DNA of 64,000 nucleotides from Proales similis (GCA_019059635.1 JAGVRJ010000012.1:1240001-1304000), one strand, 5' to 3'. Counted from the stretch's first letter, positions 21,155 through 33,649 are shown. The notes: generated by a model not told the origin, from the letters alone. Made by a program: numbers and translations.

Positions 21155-22237
21155 TTACGATCTTGAACAATTAAGCAGCCTTTTACTTAGCACCTTCCAG
21201 CATTCTTTGTCGTACTTGCACTCAGCATAGTCAAGTGCATCAAACAAGCAGTCTATTTTCATACACTCATCCGACAAGTTACGGCTGTATCTGGTGACAA
21301 AACTGTCTGAGGGACACAGTCGTAGAATATGCTGAAACCATTAATAGTTTATTATGCCGACTGTGACCTTGAAGTTGCAATCAGAATACCTGAAATGTGT
21401 CAAGAGCAAATCTCTTTGAATAGTTTCTCTCAAACTCAAACAAAAACTTGTGAGAGTTTATGTAGTTAGGATGCTTTTCGGCATAGGCTTTCAGAATTTC
21501 ATGAGGTTCATCGTATTTGTCGTAATAAACATAAATCTGAAACGGGATTAGAACACGCCGTGAAAGAGATCTGCAGATTGCTAGAAATACCTCACAGATC
21601 TTGAGGATTTGCTGATCGGACAATTCAGAGCTGTTGATAATCAGCTGCAGTTGGTAGCAACATTTTTCGCCAATCTGCTTGCCGAGCTCGTTTAGATGCT
21701 TGGTTCGTTCATTGTCGCCTTTTATTTTTATCGAGAAAATGTGCCTGTGAAGCGTTAAAAGACTTACCTTTGCATGCCTCTTTCCATTTAATATACAACA
21801 CATCGGAATTTAACGCGTTTATGAACTGTCCCGTACTCAAGTCAGACCTAAGATGATACTAATGCGAATCGCATGAACTCCAAAGCCCAACTTAATTGGT
21901 AGGAAAACTTGCTCACCATCTGGAGCAGATCGAATCCTATCGACCAAAGATTTGCATCGAATAGGAGGTAAACGGTTGAGTAGACGATTTCATTTTTATT
22001 GTGAATGTTCATTGCATGCAAGCAGTCAATGAACTTAGGCATGTGGGTCACACATATTCGAAAATGCTTGTTGACTAAAAGTAAAACATATTTCCAGTAG
22101 GCGTCAATGTAATGCCGGGTGAGAATCTGGTTAAGTTTGAAGAGCGCAATTCGCATCTCATTCCATCTCCGCCGCTCGCACAACCGTTCGATCGAACGAA
22201 AAAGTTTGAGCTGAAACGCATGTCGAGCTACGCTCAT
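21155..22237 (-). CDS. TAF1A: TAF1A-like RNA polymerase I TBP-associated factor
   Basis: Candidate TAF1A, a subunit of the SL1/TIF-IB complex that brings RNA polymerase I to rDNA. Five exons on the minus strand: 21917-22237, 21768-21825, 21591-21718, 21390-21536, 21155-21331; 276 residues against about 450 in human. Tetratricopeptide-like helices throughout. The clearest similarity is C-terminal: NYINSHKFLFEFERNYSKRF, then HILRLCPSDSFV and CLFDALDYAECKYDKECWKV. The acceptor at 21826-21828 was chosen because nearer ones break the frame. Its ATG overlaps the TMEM242 stop (ATGA), so both are probably on one transcript or share a promoter. Confidence 0.75.
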
Positions 22238-22725
22238 TTCTGGTGCCGCCTCCTGTCCTCTTCGATAATGTATTCAGCAAGATCAGTCAGGTTTTTGAAT
22301 TCAGTTCGACCTTGGCGATCAGACGGTTTGCTTAGACGAGGCAAAGAGTAACCGACTTTGTGCCGAAATTCTTCGAAATTGCTGGCACCGCTGAGCTTCC
22401 AAACTCCGAAGCAAAAAAACGCAAAGCCAGACACCGAATATAAAGTTGCACGGAGCAAGGCCTTGCGAGCTAACTCAACGCCTGCCTCTTGAAGTCGATA
22501 AAAGCTACGCTCGCCTTCACCCTTCAACTGCTTTATCTCTTTTTTGCGAGTAGAGCTAAAGCTCAGGCCGAAACCACTCAAAATCCCAAAAGCGCTGACA
22601 ATCGTAAAGAATATACCGGCCTGCAGTCTTTCAACTTTTTTCTCTTTTTCTTCCGCCGGAGTTGATGGTTGATAATTGGGCATCTCGATGTTTGCGTACT
22701 TTTGCCTTCCATGCGGCTCGACCAT
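22234..22725 (-). CDS. TMEM242: TMEM242-like small mitochondrial membrane protein
   Basis: Single exon, 163 residues. Two hydrophobic segments (GIFFTIVSAFGILSGFGLSF and LYSVSGFAFFCFGVWKLSG) are separated by a polar loop. They are followed by FEEFRHKVGYSLPRLSK, which aligns with the C-terminal NDFRSKMQSIFPTIPK region of TMEM242. In vertebrates TMEM242 helps assemble the ATP synthase c-ring. The C-terminal tail beyond this is longer than in human. The stop TGA overlaps the start ATG of the TAF1A frame by two bases. Confidence 0.78.
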   Translation of the reverse strand: MVEPHGRQKYANIEMPNYQPSTPAEEKEKKVERLQAGIFFTIVSAFGILSGFGLSFSSTRKKEIKQLKGEGERSFYRLQEAGVELARKALLRATLYSVSGFAFFCFGVWKLSGASNFEEFRHKVGYSLPRLSKPSDRQGRTEFKNLTDLAEYIIEEDRRRHQK

Positions 22726-22844
22726 AACGCCAACTAGTGTACAATCAGATACAAAAGACAGACTTAACTTAACCGAGCTGGTGAGAGATTTGATTTAAAT
22801 TGGTTAAAAACCAACGGACCGAATAAAACAAATTCCCTAGAATT

Positions 22845-23094
22845 ATTCAAGAGGGGCGAACTTTCAAGAGTCGGCCTATGACCCAGTAAAGCTAATGGTC
22901 AAGAGATTTATCATCAATAATATTTGGTTTCTGGATAACTTGTAACAAAAAATAGAACCAAAGAACAAGTTAGAATGACTTGAGTAGCCAGCTACCACTT
23001 TATGCGCTTATGTGTGGCTCAGATAGTCAAAAGAGGACCGGGTTAATCGGAGCTGGAGGTTTAGAAACGAACAGGAAGAGAAAAAAAAAAAGTT
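22845..23094 (+). repeat. Repeat element Z, right copy
   Basis: Similar to 18160-18360 in opposite orientation (shared blocks ATCATCAATAAT, CTGGATAACTTG, CTTATGTGTGGCTCAG, GGAGCTGG-like and GAAACGA.CAGGA). Lies directly upstream of the right H4 copy. No frame is conserved between copies. Confidence 0.65.
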
Positions 23095-23180
23095 ATTATG
23101 CGCACACGCGCACGGGAATCGTGTCCGATTATGCACATTTTACTTTTGGGTATCGAGTCCTTGACCGATGCACATATGCG

Positions 23181-23187
23181 TATAAAG
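23181..23187 (+). promoter_or_regulatory. TATA box of H4 copy B
   Basis: TATAAAG 66 bases before the H4 ATG, identical in position to the box of copy A. Confidence 0.75.
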
Positions 23188-23249
23188 ATTAGAGGCGCAT
23201 GGAAGGGAGGGCATCGAATAATTTCGTAAGTAGCTATTCAACCGATTGA

Positions 23250-23564
<315 letters not shown>

Positions 23565-23598
23565 ACAGCTCCACTCACAACGCCAACACACAACCCCC

Positions 23599-23614
23599 GG
23601 TCCTCTTCAGGACC
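23599..23614 (+). terminator. Histone 3' stem-loop of H4 copy B
   Basis: GGTCCT CTTC AGGACC, 34 bases after the stop, same as in copy A. Confidence 0.93.
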
Positions 23615-23887
23615 ACCACATTTTACAGTGTTCAGACTTTTTCTCATTTTCTTTTGTCGGGGTGGTGGCCGTTAGCGTGACGGTTCTCGATTCAGGGCCA
23701 TGAGAAACCTGCGACCTCCGGGCTGTGGTCGATTAGGCTTACAGGACTAGAGAGGGTTCAAATCTAAGTAATTCAGGTGGGTTTATTAATCTTCAGTTTA
23801 TCTCTCTGTCTCTCAATTTCATTATTGGCATGTTTTTTGTTTTCACAGTCCAAAAGTCTAAGAAATAAGTAGCCCTGTTCCCCCGGT

Positions 23888-24942
23888 TTATTCCTAGTAA
23901 GATTTATTGAGTAAACAGGATACCTTAATTATTCGCACCCTAGTGCTTGCCTACCTCTTTGAGTCCTTCACTGTGCTCCCTCGCTCGGTTCCTCCAGCGC
24001 TTGAAGCGGTCAAACACTGCGATTATTTTCAGCGGCACTTAAAATCACAATTTTTCAATTTACTTGCAAGTGCGACTAGCTAAAAAAGGAGCATCGAGCA
24101 AGAGATTTTCTGGTTAAAATGTTTATTCATATTGAACAGTTGAGCGATTTGTTGTGCATGATTGAAAAGTTGCTTGGCACGTGAATCTGGCAGGTAGGAA
24201 GTTCTTTGTGACGAGAATACATGAAAATGATGCTTAATAGTGCAAGACACCTCGAGATTAAATCAAGTGAATTAGCTAGGAATCTCATCAAAGAAACATA
24301 AAATTTATGATCAAATTTCTCAACGAAGACTAAAAGAAGAGAGAGAAGGCTAGAGGAGGCAGAGAAAATAAGAGACAAAAACTGAGGGACAACTATTATA
24401 AGCCAGGATGAAGGCATGCCAAAGTATGTTCCTGTGAACCCTGCCGTTAACAAGCTCAGAATCATGAGAGCGAAATGAAATAAAACACGACAGAGGTCTT
24501 TGAAACTTGTAGATGAAGCTTAGCGTAACTGAGCAATTGAAGTGAAAATGCTTACCCCAAAGAATCAGCTCTAGTCTCTTATTCTTGCGATCTTTTTCAA
24601 TCAATATCTGTATCAGCTCCTCACGGCTGAGCTGGCTGTAATCGAGCTCCATCCTGACTTGCTGGGCCTGGGCTTGCTCTGGGCTGTTTACAATACAAAG
24701 CTGTATTATATGGAAATGAGATAATGAGTTACTACAAGTACTTATTAAGAACTTACAGGTGGCACAATCGGAGAACTGAACGAGGTCTCTTGCTGCAGCC
24801 CTGGGAGATTATTTTGGCGCACAAAATATTGTCGTGGCACAGTGACTCTCTGGTAATTTTGACCTGTTTTCTTATTGGTAAGCATGCTGACCTGATTGTA
24901 TGAAATAAGAAATAGCTTATTGAGAACAGATTGTACTTGCAT
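23888..24942 (-). CDS. Unrecognised small spliced gene X, copy B
   Basis: Second copy of gene X with the same five-exon structure: 24937-24942, 24757-24891, 24556-24700, 23955-24016, 23888-23893; 117 residues. Relative to copy A the third exon has lost 42 bases (14 codons, QITSDQEESRRRLE), which keeps the frame. The last exon reads GAA TAA instead of GAC TAG, so both end one residue after the same junction. All splice GT and AG sites are kept. Conservation of frame and splicing despite base changes suggests the gene is, or recently was, functional. Family unknown. Confidence 0.5.
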
Positions 24943-25210
24943 AGCCCCTTGCCTAAGCCGTCAGAAATTTCCCCCTCTATAATGTTTTAGAAAAAAAGCA
25001 CATCGTTTAATCTTTTTTGTTCTGTTATTTCCGCAAGCTATAGTTGGAAAATTAAAGCCTTTTCAACAAAATACATTGGATTCTACACTGATCCATTCCA
25101 GAAGTCGCACCATTTCGACCGATTGAACTCCTTTAGTTCGCTGTTGATTTCGTTCTTTAGCCGGTTGGCTTCCCTCTTGATGTGGTCATCTCTTGTTGAT
25201 GCGTAGTTCC

Positions 25211-26250
25211 TCAGCAGTGCTCGTCTCCGTTTGATCTTGTCCAGTGTTCTCCTTGGTATTGCTTCCGGATTGGCTTTGTGGTTGTTCTGATGGTAGTGTG
25301 CTCCTCGACTGTCGGCTTGATTGTGTTGGTTAGCCATTGTGCTGCTATGTCCAGTTCCGGATTTGTGTTGATCTCCGGTAGGGGGTAGTTGAAGCTGGTT
25401 GAAGTAAGGAGGCCGGGCCAGTTTATTGTCCTACTTTCCCTGGTGATTTCCTTTGGCGGGACGGTAAATTCTGCAGACTTGAAGGTGAGTGTGATCGGCA
25501 GGTGGTCGCTCCTTGGCGATTGCAGGACCTCGTATTCTTCGAACAGATCTGCGAATCCGGGTGTGGCGATTGCTGGGTCCAGGATAGCCGTGTAGTTGGG
25601 TCTGTGCATCGGGGCGAATGTTGGTTGATTCAGGTTGATGAGAATTGAGAGGTCGTGATCATCCAGGAAACATGCGATAGTTTGTCCGTTGGGATTGTTT
25701 CTCGGGGCTCCCCATCCGGCGTGGTGTGAGTTTAAATCACCGATGAGCGCGTTCGCGGGCTCGAGTTGGTTGTTCTGTCCAGGACTCGCTGGTCGATTGG
25801 GTTGCCTGGGGGGAGGTAGACCGCAATGATGTCTAGATCTCCTGTAGGGGATGCTCCGAGTAGCCTGATGTGAAGCCATTCCGTTGCGTTTTCTGGATCG
25901 CTGCGGGCGACCTCTACTGAGTTGAGCGTTGAAAGGTGGGCTATGCATATTCCACCTCCTTGGCTTTTCCGGGATCTGTCGTGTCGTCTGATGGTCATCC
26001 CGTCGAGTTTGATAGCTTGTTCGTTCTTGAGCCACGTCTCAGTGAGGACAAGAACATGGATGCGGTCTTGTTCGATGGCGTAGTTGATTTCCGCCGTTTT
26101 GGGTTTTGCTGACTGGCAGTTGAGGTGCATGATCCGGATTGTTCTCCCCTTTTGTGTGATTTGTGGCTGGTGTTGTCTGGACGGTGCTTTGGGCCTATCT
26201 TCCATTCTTGTTCTGTAGGTATGTCGACTTGGGTCCCGCGATGGGGGCAA
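25211..26250 (-). pseudogene. LINE ORF2 endonuclease domain, frameshifted, no reverse transcriptase
   Basis: Apurinic-endonuclease-like domain of a Jockey/CR1-type element. Visible motifs: IRIMHLNCQSAK, LTETWL, then in a second frame NALIGDLNSHHAGWG and SDHLPITLTF, giving the expected Asn, Glu, Asp-x-Asn and Ser-Asp-His positions. A frameshift near 25770 separates the halves. A second, near 25230-25330, leads into PRRTLDKIKRRRALLRNY, typical of the segment before reverse transcriptase. The coding sequence ends there. Confidence 0.85.
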
Positions 26251-26323
26251 CGATGATGCTGCTTCGGCTGGTTGATTTGGTCAACAGCTGGTTCTCTTTT
26301 CCCACCGGTTTCTTGTTCCTTTG

Positions 26324-27863
26324 TTACTTTGGTTCCTTTGGTTTGGAGGTCCTTGGGGTGTCTTTAGGTGGTTGCTCGTTGATTGATTGGTCAATGTCGA
26401 GGCAGGTTCCATTTGCGGACTGGTCCATGTCTTGGGTCAGTGAGGGGGATGAGTCCGGCTCGGGTCTCTTTGAGGTGGTCGTGCTTGTTGTCGGCTGGGG
26501 TCCCAGATGGATTGTCTGTCTGAGGTTGTTAACGTCCTTCATGATGTCGTTTGGGTCAAGCGCCACCGAGAGGGTTTCTTTGGCTCTGTTGGCAAGGACC
26601 GTCAGCTTGTTCAGCGTGGGGATGGGGATCGATTCCCTGTGTGCGGCGGTGAGGCACATCTCCATCATGGTCGAGACCAGCGTTCGAGTGAATTCGGCAA
26701 TTCTCTTCTCGATTGCGTGGTTGATAATTGTTTCGATTGACTTGGTTGGTTCCTTGGGGACCGCTTGGGTTGTCTGGGCCGTTCTTTTCAGTACTGTACT
26801 GAAGGAGGGCTTGGTTGGCTGTGTTCCGGCTGCTTTGATCACCGGGCAGAGTCTTGAGACGGCCGCATGCTGCTGCCCACAGTTTGCACACTTCAGCGGC
26901 AAGGGGCAGTTTTCGTTTCTGTGGGGTCCTGCACATCTTAGGCAGACAGGGTCCTCCGTTTTGAATTGGGTTTGTGTGTGTCCGAGCTGTTGGCATTTGT
27001 AGCATTGGATGATCTTTGTCTCCTCGGTGACTCTGTAGAGCGAGAATACGATCTTGAGCTTGTCGGTGAGAAGTTTCTTTGCGGAGCTTGTGTCGGCCAT
27101 GGTGAGCTTAATTGTTTCTGTCTTGGTGTTGGTTGCTTTCCGGGTTAGTCGGTTTGCTTCTGTTACGCCCTGTGCTGCCAGCTGCGTTTTGGTGTCGATG
27201 TCTTCTATATCGCATTCGATTGGCACCCCATGTGCGATGAGGGTTCGGGGCTTCGGTGACCTTCTCTGCCATTCCCTAACTCCTTCGTCAAAGGATATGG
27301 GTATGTCGACTTGGATCCCGCGATGGGGGCAATCATCATTTCTGTGGGGTCCTGAGCAGCGTAGGCAGACGGGGTCCTTGTTTGGGCATTGGTGTTGTGT
27401 GTGTCCAAGCTGTTGGCACTTGAACCACTGGATGATCCTGGTCTCTTCCGTTACTCGGTACTGAGAGAAGCCGATCCGGAGTTTGTTACTCATGAGTTTC
27501 CTGGCGCTTTGTTAATCAGCCATTGTCAGCTTGATCGCCTCTGTTGCCGTGTTTGTTGCTTTCCTGGTGAGACGGAAAGCTTCCTTGATCCTTTGTTCCA
27601 TGAATTGAGTTTTAACGTCCTCGTCGTCAAGGGAGCAGTCGATGGGGACGCCGTGCGCGATGAGAAAGGCTGGTTTCGGGAGCCTTCTCTGCCAGTCTTT
27701 GACTCCATTTTCGAAGGCGTCGGGAGCCAAAGGTTGTGAGAGCAGCCTGTGGGTTGTGGGGTCGTCGGTGGCGAAGAGGTAATCTCTCCGGGAGAGAAGT
27801 ACCGTTGCAGTCCTGAGAAGGACTTGGGGAGGGATTGGTCACCGACAGGTGGGTTTCTGCCAT
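26324..27863 (-). pseudogene. LINE ORF1 (gag-like, CCHC) with internal tandem duplication
   Basis: The longest open part is 26324-27493. It contains knuckle motifs CYKCQQLGHTQ, CLRCAGPHRNENC and CANCGQQHAAVSRLC. Upstream, a second copy of the same module is present: FKCQQLGHTQHQC and CLRCSGPHRNDDC. It is preceded by another copy of the block beginning VKDWQRR / VREWQRR and ending LTMAD. The two modules are in one frame interrupted by a single TAA at about 27510. This is a roughly 400-base tandem duplication within gag followed by decay. Confidence 0.8.
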
Positions 27864-28251
27864 CAGGGAAGGTTTGGTGCCTTTTCCAGAGTGAATGACT
27901 CAGAGACCGATCGACAACTTCAACCTTAGGGTTCTTCAGTTTTCCCTTTTTTTTTGTTGTTTGTTCTATTTTTCTATTTTTGATATCCCGATGATCGTCG
28001 TCTTGTGTCCTTTCTGATCCGTCTGGGGTGGTGCTGGGGTGGCTCGAATCCTTTGGTTTGGAGGTCTTTGGAGTCTCTTTTGGTGGGTGATTAATTGGTC
28101 CATGTCGAAGCAGGTTCCGTTTGCGGACTGTGTATGTCCTGCCTCAGTGAGGGAGAGGAGTCCGGCTCAGGTCTCTTAGAGGTGGTCGTGCTTGCTGTTG
28201 GCTGGGGTCCCAAGTGGATTGTCTGTCTGAGGTTGTTGACATTCTATTGTT

Positions 28252-28850
28252 GTTGAGCAATTGAAATGAAAATGCTCAAAGAATTTGCTCTTTTCTCTTA
28301 TTCTTGCGTTCTAGTCTTCCTCTTGATTCCTCTTGATCTGATGTGATTTGATCTTTTTCAATTAATATCTGTATCAGCTCCTCACGGCTGAGCTGGCTGT
28401 AATCGAGCTCCATCCTGACTTGCTGGGCCTGGGCTTGCTCTGGGCTGTTTACAATACAAAGCTGTATTATATGGAAATGAGATAATGAGTTACTACAAGT
28501 ACTTATTAAGAACTTACAGGTGGCACAATCGGAGAACTGAACGAGGTCTCTTGCTGCAGCCCTGGGAGATTATTTTGGCGCACAAAATATTGTCGTGGCA
28601 CAGTGACTCTCTGGTAATTTTGACCTGTTTTCTTATTGGTAAGCATGCTGACCTGATTGTATGAAATAAGAAATAGCTTATTGAGAACAGATTGTACTTA
28701 CACGCTGTCAAAAATTTCCCTCTCCAATTTTCTAGAAAAAAGCGCATCGTTTAATCTTTTTCGTTCAGTTATTTCCGCAAGCTATATTTGGAAAATATAA
28801 AAGGCTTTTCAACAGAAGATATTGGATTTTATACTATCCATTCCATATGA
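28252..28850 (-). pseudogene. Gene X, third copy, truncated
   Basis: Contains the second and third exons of gene X (same IVPP and MELDYSQLSREELIQ stretches; it has the 42-base segment that copy B lacks). It breaks off at 28252 inside the following intron, where retroelement sequence starts. The exon 3 donor is damaged: the expected TGGGGTAAGC is missing. The 5' side continues to about 28850 as in the left arm. Confidence 0.6.
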
Positions 28851-28882
28851 CTCCCATTTAGGCCAGATTCGCACAACAGATC

Positions 28883-28948
28883 GGAAAAGGTGGCACCAAG
28901 CCCCATCGCAAAGTGTTGCACAGCAATCACTGCGGCGTCACCAAGCCA
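28883..28948 (+). pseudogene. Histone H4 relic
   Basis: 22 codons reading GKGGTKPHRKVLHSNHCGVT then KP, clearly H4 residues around [20 protein letters not shown]. Both ends are lost. It sits directly beside the third X copy in the orientation expected for the next H4 of the array. Confidence 0.78.
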
Positions 28949-29225
28949 GTTGGGTTTGAGTTGAACGGAACTGAAGAAGGATGAATACTTAGGATGAGAG
29001 ATTGGGCAATACATCAATCTTTAGCCAGCAGTTCAGCCACAATCGCCTTAGACTGCTTCATTCCCCTAACCCTGTTGCAAAATGTTCAATTGCCCTAGTG
29101 CATATTTCTTCTTGATGAATTCGCCCGAAATAGAGTAGTTTTATAAAGTGTAATTTATTCATTTACATTTGGAGGGCAAAAAGCTAAACAGGAACAATTT
29201 TTCGCTTCATTTGTAAGAAATTAGT

Positions 29226-29241
29226 GGCCTTGAAAAAGGCC
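29226..29241 (-). terminator. Histone 3' stem-loop of H2B
   Basis: Minus strand GGCCTT TTTC AAGGCC, 32 bases after the H2B stop; canonical histone processing hairpin. Confidence 0.92.
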
Positions 29242-29273
29242 GGGGGAATTTGGAAAATATTACGCTCGGTTAC

Positions 29274-29642
29274 TTATTTCGAGCTTGTGTATTTTGTTAC
29301 AGCTTTGGTGCCTTCACTCACAGCATGCTTGGCCAATTCTCCGGGAAGAAGGAGTCGAACGGCAGTTTGGATTTCGCGACTCGAAACAGTTGACTTGCCG
29401 TTAAGATTTGCAAGTCGCGAAGACTCTGCGGCAATCCTTTCGAAGATATCGTTCACAAAGGAATTCATAATGCTCATGGCTTTGCTCGAGATTCCAGTGT
29501 CAGGATGGACCTGCTTTAACACCTTGTAGATGTAAATCGAGTAAGTTTCCTTTCGTCTGCGCTTTCGCTTTCCTTCTCCCTTTGCTCCTTTGGCGGGCTT
29601 CACGGCTTTCTTCGCTCCTTTAGATGGGGTTTTTGGCGGCAT
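29274..29642 (-). CDS. H2B: Histone H2B
   Basis: 122 residues, intronless, with basic N-terminal tail ([19 protein letters not shown]) and the fold [20 protein letters not shown] through [20 protein letters not shown]. Replication-dependent type, with the stem-loop at 29226-29241. Divergently paired with H2A across a 410-base shared promoter. Third-position usage is less GC-rich than in the H4 copies. Confidence 0.97.
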   Translation of the reverse strand: MPPKTPSKGAKKAVKPAKGAKGEGKRKRRRKETYSIYIYKVLKQVHPDTGISSKAMSIMNSFVNDIFERIAAESSRLANLNGKSTVSSREIQTAVRLLLPGELAKHAVSEGTKAVTKYTSSK

Positions 29643-30433
<791 letters not shown>

Positions 30434-30465
30434 GTCAATATTGTTAATATTCTCGTTAATCCCCC

Positions 30466-30481
30466 GGCCTTTTTCAAGGCC
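30466..30481 (+). terminator. Histone 3' stem-loop of H2A
   Basis: GGCCTT TTTC AAGGCC, 32 bases after the stop; same hairpin as the H2B gene. Confidence 0.92.
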
Positions 30482-30725
30482 ATTAATCCCTAACAAGTAA
30501 AGCAAAACTGATGTTAATGTATTTTTCTCGACTTGTCGTTTTCAATTGTTGTAATTTCCAAATTTGTCAATGAAAATCTCCCCAAATGAAATCGTCATTC
30601 GGTCATAACTTTTCATTATGATAAAAATTTTAAAAGTAGAAAAAGCTTCGGCTTAATAGACAGAGATTAAAGATTCGAATTAGAAAGACTCTTTTCAGCT
30701 GCATGTGATTTCCAATTGGCTAGTT

Positions 30726-31943
30726 TTATTGACTTGCACACTGCACCCGCTGGCCGCCGTGTGGCATGTGTCCGTCTTCGTCCATGTAGGTCTCGTTTCT
30801 CTTGCTTCGCTCGTAGGCCGGATCGATTTCGATTAGATGATGTTCTTCCGCATCCTTGGGCAGATCCACCTTCGCCTTCGGTGGCAAAATCGTCTCGAGT
30901 TGCGGGATCTTGGCCACGTCGATGTCGCCAGGTTTAGGGAACTGAACATCGAATTGAATGATCAGTCTTCCCTTTTCAAAAGGATTTTTGTACATGGGCA
31001 TTCCCTCGTTCAGAACGCATTTTAAATCGTTCGGTTTGATCACATCTCCTGGATGGGAAGTGATAACCAAGGTTCGACCGTCAAGAGTTTTGATGGTTCG
31101 TTTAAAGCCGCACAAGGCCTCGTTTAGGGTGATGTCCATTTTCATGATCAGGTCCATCTCTTTGCGTCTGAAGACCGGATGGTCTTTTTCTTCGAGGATG
31201 ATGATTATGTCGCCCGGCTCCAAACCTGGTGTTTGATCGCCCTCGCCATAGAATGTGATTTTCTGGCCGTCTTCCATTCCTTTGTCGATGTGCACCTCCA
31301 GAATCTTTCTCTCTTTGACAATCTTTTTGCCCGAGCAGTTCTTGCACATGTCTTTGGGATTAATTCGCTCGCCTTGACCAGAACAGTCCCGACATGTGGT
31401 ATGAATCTGCTGATACATTCCAATGCCGAGCTGGTTCATGATGATTTGAGTGCCTGAGCCCTTGCATGTTGTACACTTTTGGGTGGCACCAGCCTTACCG
31501 CCTCGTCCTTCGCACTTGTCGCAAATGACGTCCTTCTGAAGGGCGAGCTTTCGAACAGAGCCGTTGTAGAGATCTTCGAGAGATACGCCCAGCTGATGAA
31601 TCACGTCCTTGCCTTTGTTCTCGCGGCGTCCGCGTCGCCCACCACCGCCGCCGCCGCCAAAGAACATGTCAAATATGTCGAACGGCGAGCCGAACGAGCC
31701 CTCACTCATTCCTCCTTCTTTGAGTGCCTGCTCACCTCCTCGGTCGTAAAGGTCGCGCTTCTTCTGGTCGCTTAGTACCTCGTAGGCGTATGACATGTGC
31801 TTGAACTTTTCGGCCGATTCTTGGTCAGGATTCTTATCTGGGTGATACTTGAGCGCCAACTTCCTGTAAGCCTTTTTTAGCTCCTCAGGAGTGGCGTCCG
31901 GCTTGACGCCGAGCGTATCGTACAGTCCTGTCTCTTTGACCAT
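30726..31943 (-). CDS. DNAJA: Type I DnaJ (DNAJA1/2/4-like) Hsp40 cochaperone
   Basis: Cytosolic Hsp70 cochaperone, 405 residues, intronless. J domain at residues 4-70 with HPD in [10 protein letters not shown]. Gly/Phe-rich linker with a GGGGGGG run. Four zinc-binding repeats: [27 protein letters not shown] and CKNCSGKKI. Two substrate-binding beta domains follow. It ends CASQ, a farnesylation-type CaaX box as in DNAJA1/A2. Poly(A) signal on the minus strand near 30722. Confidence 0.95.
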   Translation of the reverse strand: MVKETGLYDTLGVKPDATPEELKKAYRKLALKYHPDKNPDQESAEKFKHMSYAYEVLSDQKKRDLYDRGGEQALKEGGMSEGSFGSPFDIFDMFFGGGGGGGRRGRRENKGKDVIHQLGVSLEDLYNGSVRKLALQKDVICDKCEGRGGKAGATQKCTTCKGSGTQIIMNQLGIGMYQQIHTTCRDCSGQGERINPKDMCKNCSGKKIVKERKILEVHIDKGMEDGQKITFYGEGDQTPGLEPGDIIIILEEKDHPVFRRKEMDLIMKMDITLNEALCGFKRTIKTLDGRTLVITSHPGDVIKPNDLKCVLNEGMPMYKNPFEKGRLIIQFDVQFPKPGDIDVAKIPQLETILPPKAKVDLPKDAEEHHLIEIDPAYERSKRNETYMDEDGHMPHGGQRVQCASQ

Positions 31944-33649
31944 CTTTCTCGGGTTCTAAGTCAGCTTGGATTGGAGACAAACTCTCAGCGAACGAGAAAA
32001 TCTAGATCGCGAACAGTTTCCTTATTTAATACATCCAAAGAGCGAAAGAGAGAGAGAGAAGGGATTCAGATAACGTTTCATTTCTCTTATGATCGTCGCT
32101 TTGTCTCGCTGCTTTATTTACAGGGCCTTTTAAACGCATGTTTTCGAGAACTTACTACGAGTATTTTCTCGAACAATTTTCTACGAACCGCCTTGTTCAC
32201 TGCATACAATGGCTTTACGCTAATTATCGGTCACATGACACCATTATACTTGCATTCTCTCACTTCATTATGTAAGTTCGCTTGGTGATCGATAAAATTC
32301 GAGACAACCAAAATTTTGTACACATTTAAGCAGTTTGCTTCCACTTCTCGTCTCCGATCGATTTTCCGACTCGATTGACTTTGTTCAGTTCAATTTAGTA
32401 AAATTGAATTCTTGCTCGAATGAGCTGTTTTCTTGCTCAATTGTTATGCAACAACGACTTTTAAAAGGACGTTTAAGAGCCAATTAGAGTCCTTCTCTGG
32501 TCCTTTGATAACGCGCACAAATAAGCGTCTAAGAACCCAAATGTGATTGGAGGTAAATGAACCAATATGAGCAGCAACTTGTAAAAGAAAGCCGCTTGTC
32601 TGGTCGCCAGCAGCTAACGTCTTTAGACCCGAATAAAAAATGAACACGAATGTCAGCAATGGCTTGGGAGAGGGACAATCATTCGAAATGTGATCCACTC
32701 TGGGAGTGACTTGGGCCGAAACGAACGACAAAAAGAGCAACACCTATAAATAGCAGCCTGGTTGGACAATAATCTTTAAAAGGCTTGGTTGCTGCTGCTG
32801 CTGTCGTTCAAGTGAGCTCATGTGGGCGGTTGGAGATGAGAGGCGGCAGAGTCGGCTCGATTCAATGAAATAGAGCAGAGCATGAATTGTCGGCGCTTTA
32901 GTCGGTGCATTTAACTTTGATTTGCAGGAAGCTGAACACCAATGAGAGAGCGAGAGAGAGAGACACACACAGTTGAAAGGCCTATTTATTCCATGTGAAC
33001 TGTGTGAATAAACTGACCATTTGAATCAGTTATTTAAGCAATTGAGAGAAAGGATTGAACCAATGCGAAATTTCAAATCTGATTACAAACTACGACATTT
33101 GATTATTTTTAGCCCTGAGTCTTGCGACTTTTCTACTTTTCCTCATCGGTCTACCACCATTCGTTCATTCATTCACTCACTCGTCGGTTGGAATTGCTCA
33201 AATTGAACGACCAAAAGTGGGAGAGAGCGAGAGAGTGTGTGTGCGTAAGAGAGAAAAAGTAAAGAGGGAGCGATCGGGCGAAAAACTCATCGCACACTCA
33301 ACGTATGCTCTTGGTCGATGACCATACTAAAGTAAGCTTAAACAAAAAAAATATGGTCGCGCGTCTACGGAGGGGCGAATTTGATTTGTTGATGTGAATG
33401 AACACCGAATAGCAGTGTGTGTGTGGAGTTGGAGAAGATGCCAGCATCCGAATTCAAAAAAGAAATGCAAAAGAAGAAGAAAATAACACACGTGCTTGTC
33501 TAGTTGTTTGAGAATCGGTCTCTCGTTCGCTTTCCTGATCTCGCAGCAAGCGTATATTCGCCTCTCGTTTCTCTTTAGATTTAAATTACGTAGAAACATT
33601 GAGTGAGCAGAAGCCGAGGCTTTATTTTATGTGCCCGAACTGAACAAGA
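31944..33649. other. Intergenic, DNAJA and CPEB divergent promoters
   Basis: 1.7 kb without a recognisable gene. Simple-sequence tracts occur: GA-rich near 32040-32065, 32945-32968 and 33220-33265. Likely contains the long 5' UTR and promoter of the CPEB gene. Confidence 0.5.

Larger units (their letters stand above)
25100..28251 (-). mobile_element. Degenerate, 3'-truncated LINE-type retroelement
   Basis: Minus-strand non-LTR retroelement sequence: gag-like ORF1 with zinc knuckles, then an endonuclease, then the start of the linker that normally precedes reverse transcriptase. No reverse transcriptase is present; the element stops at about 25100 exactly where X/H4 repeat sequence begins. 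The upstream part is internally rearranged: 28040-28245 repeats the ORF1 3' region at 26330-26540. It is flanked on both sides by X sequence in the same orientation. GC content and G/T-rich plus-strand composition differ from neighbours. Confidence 0.85.
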
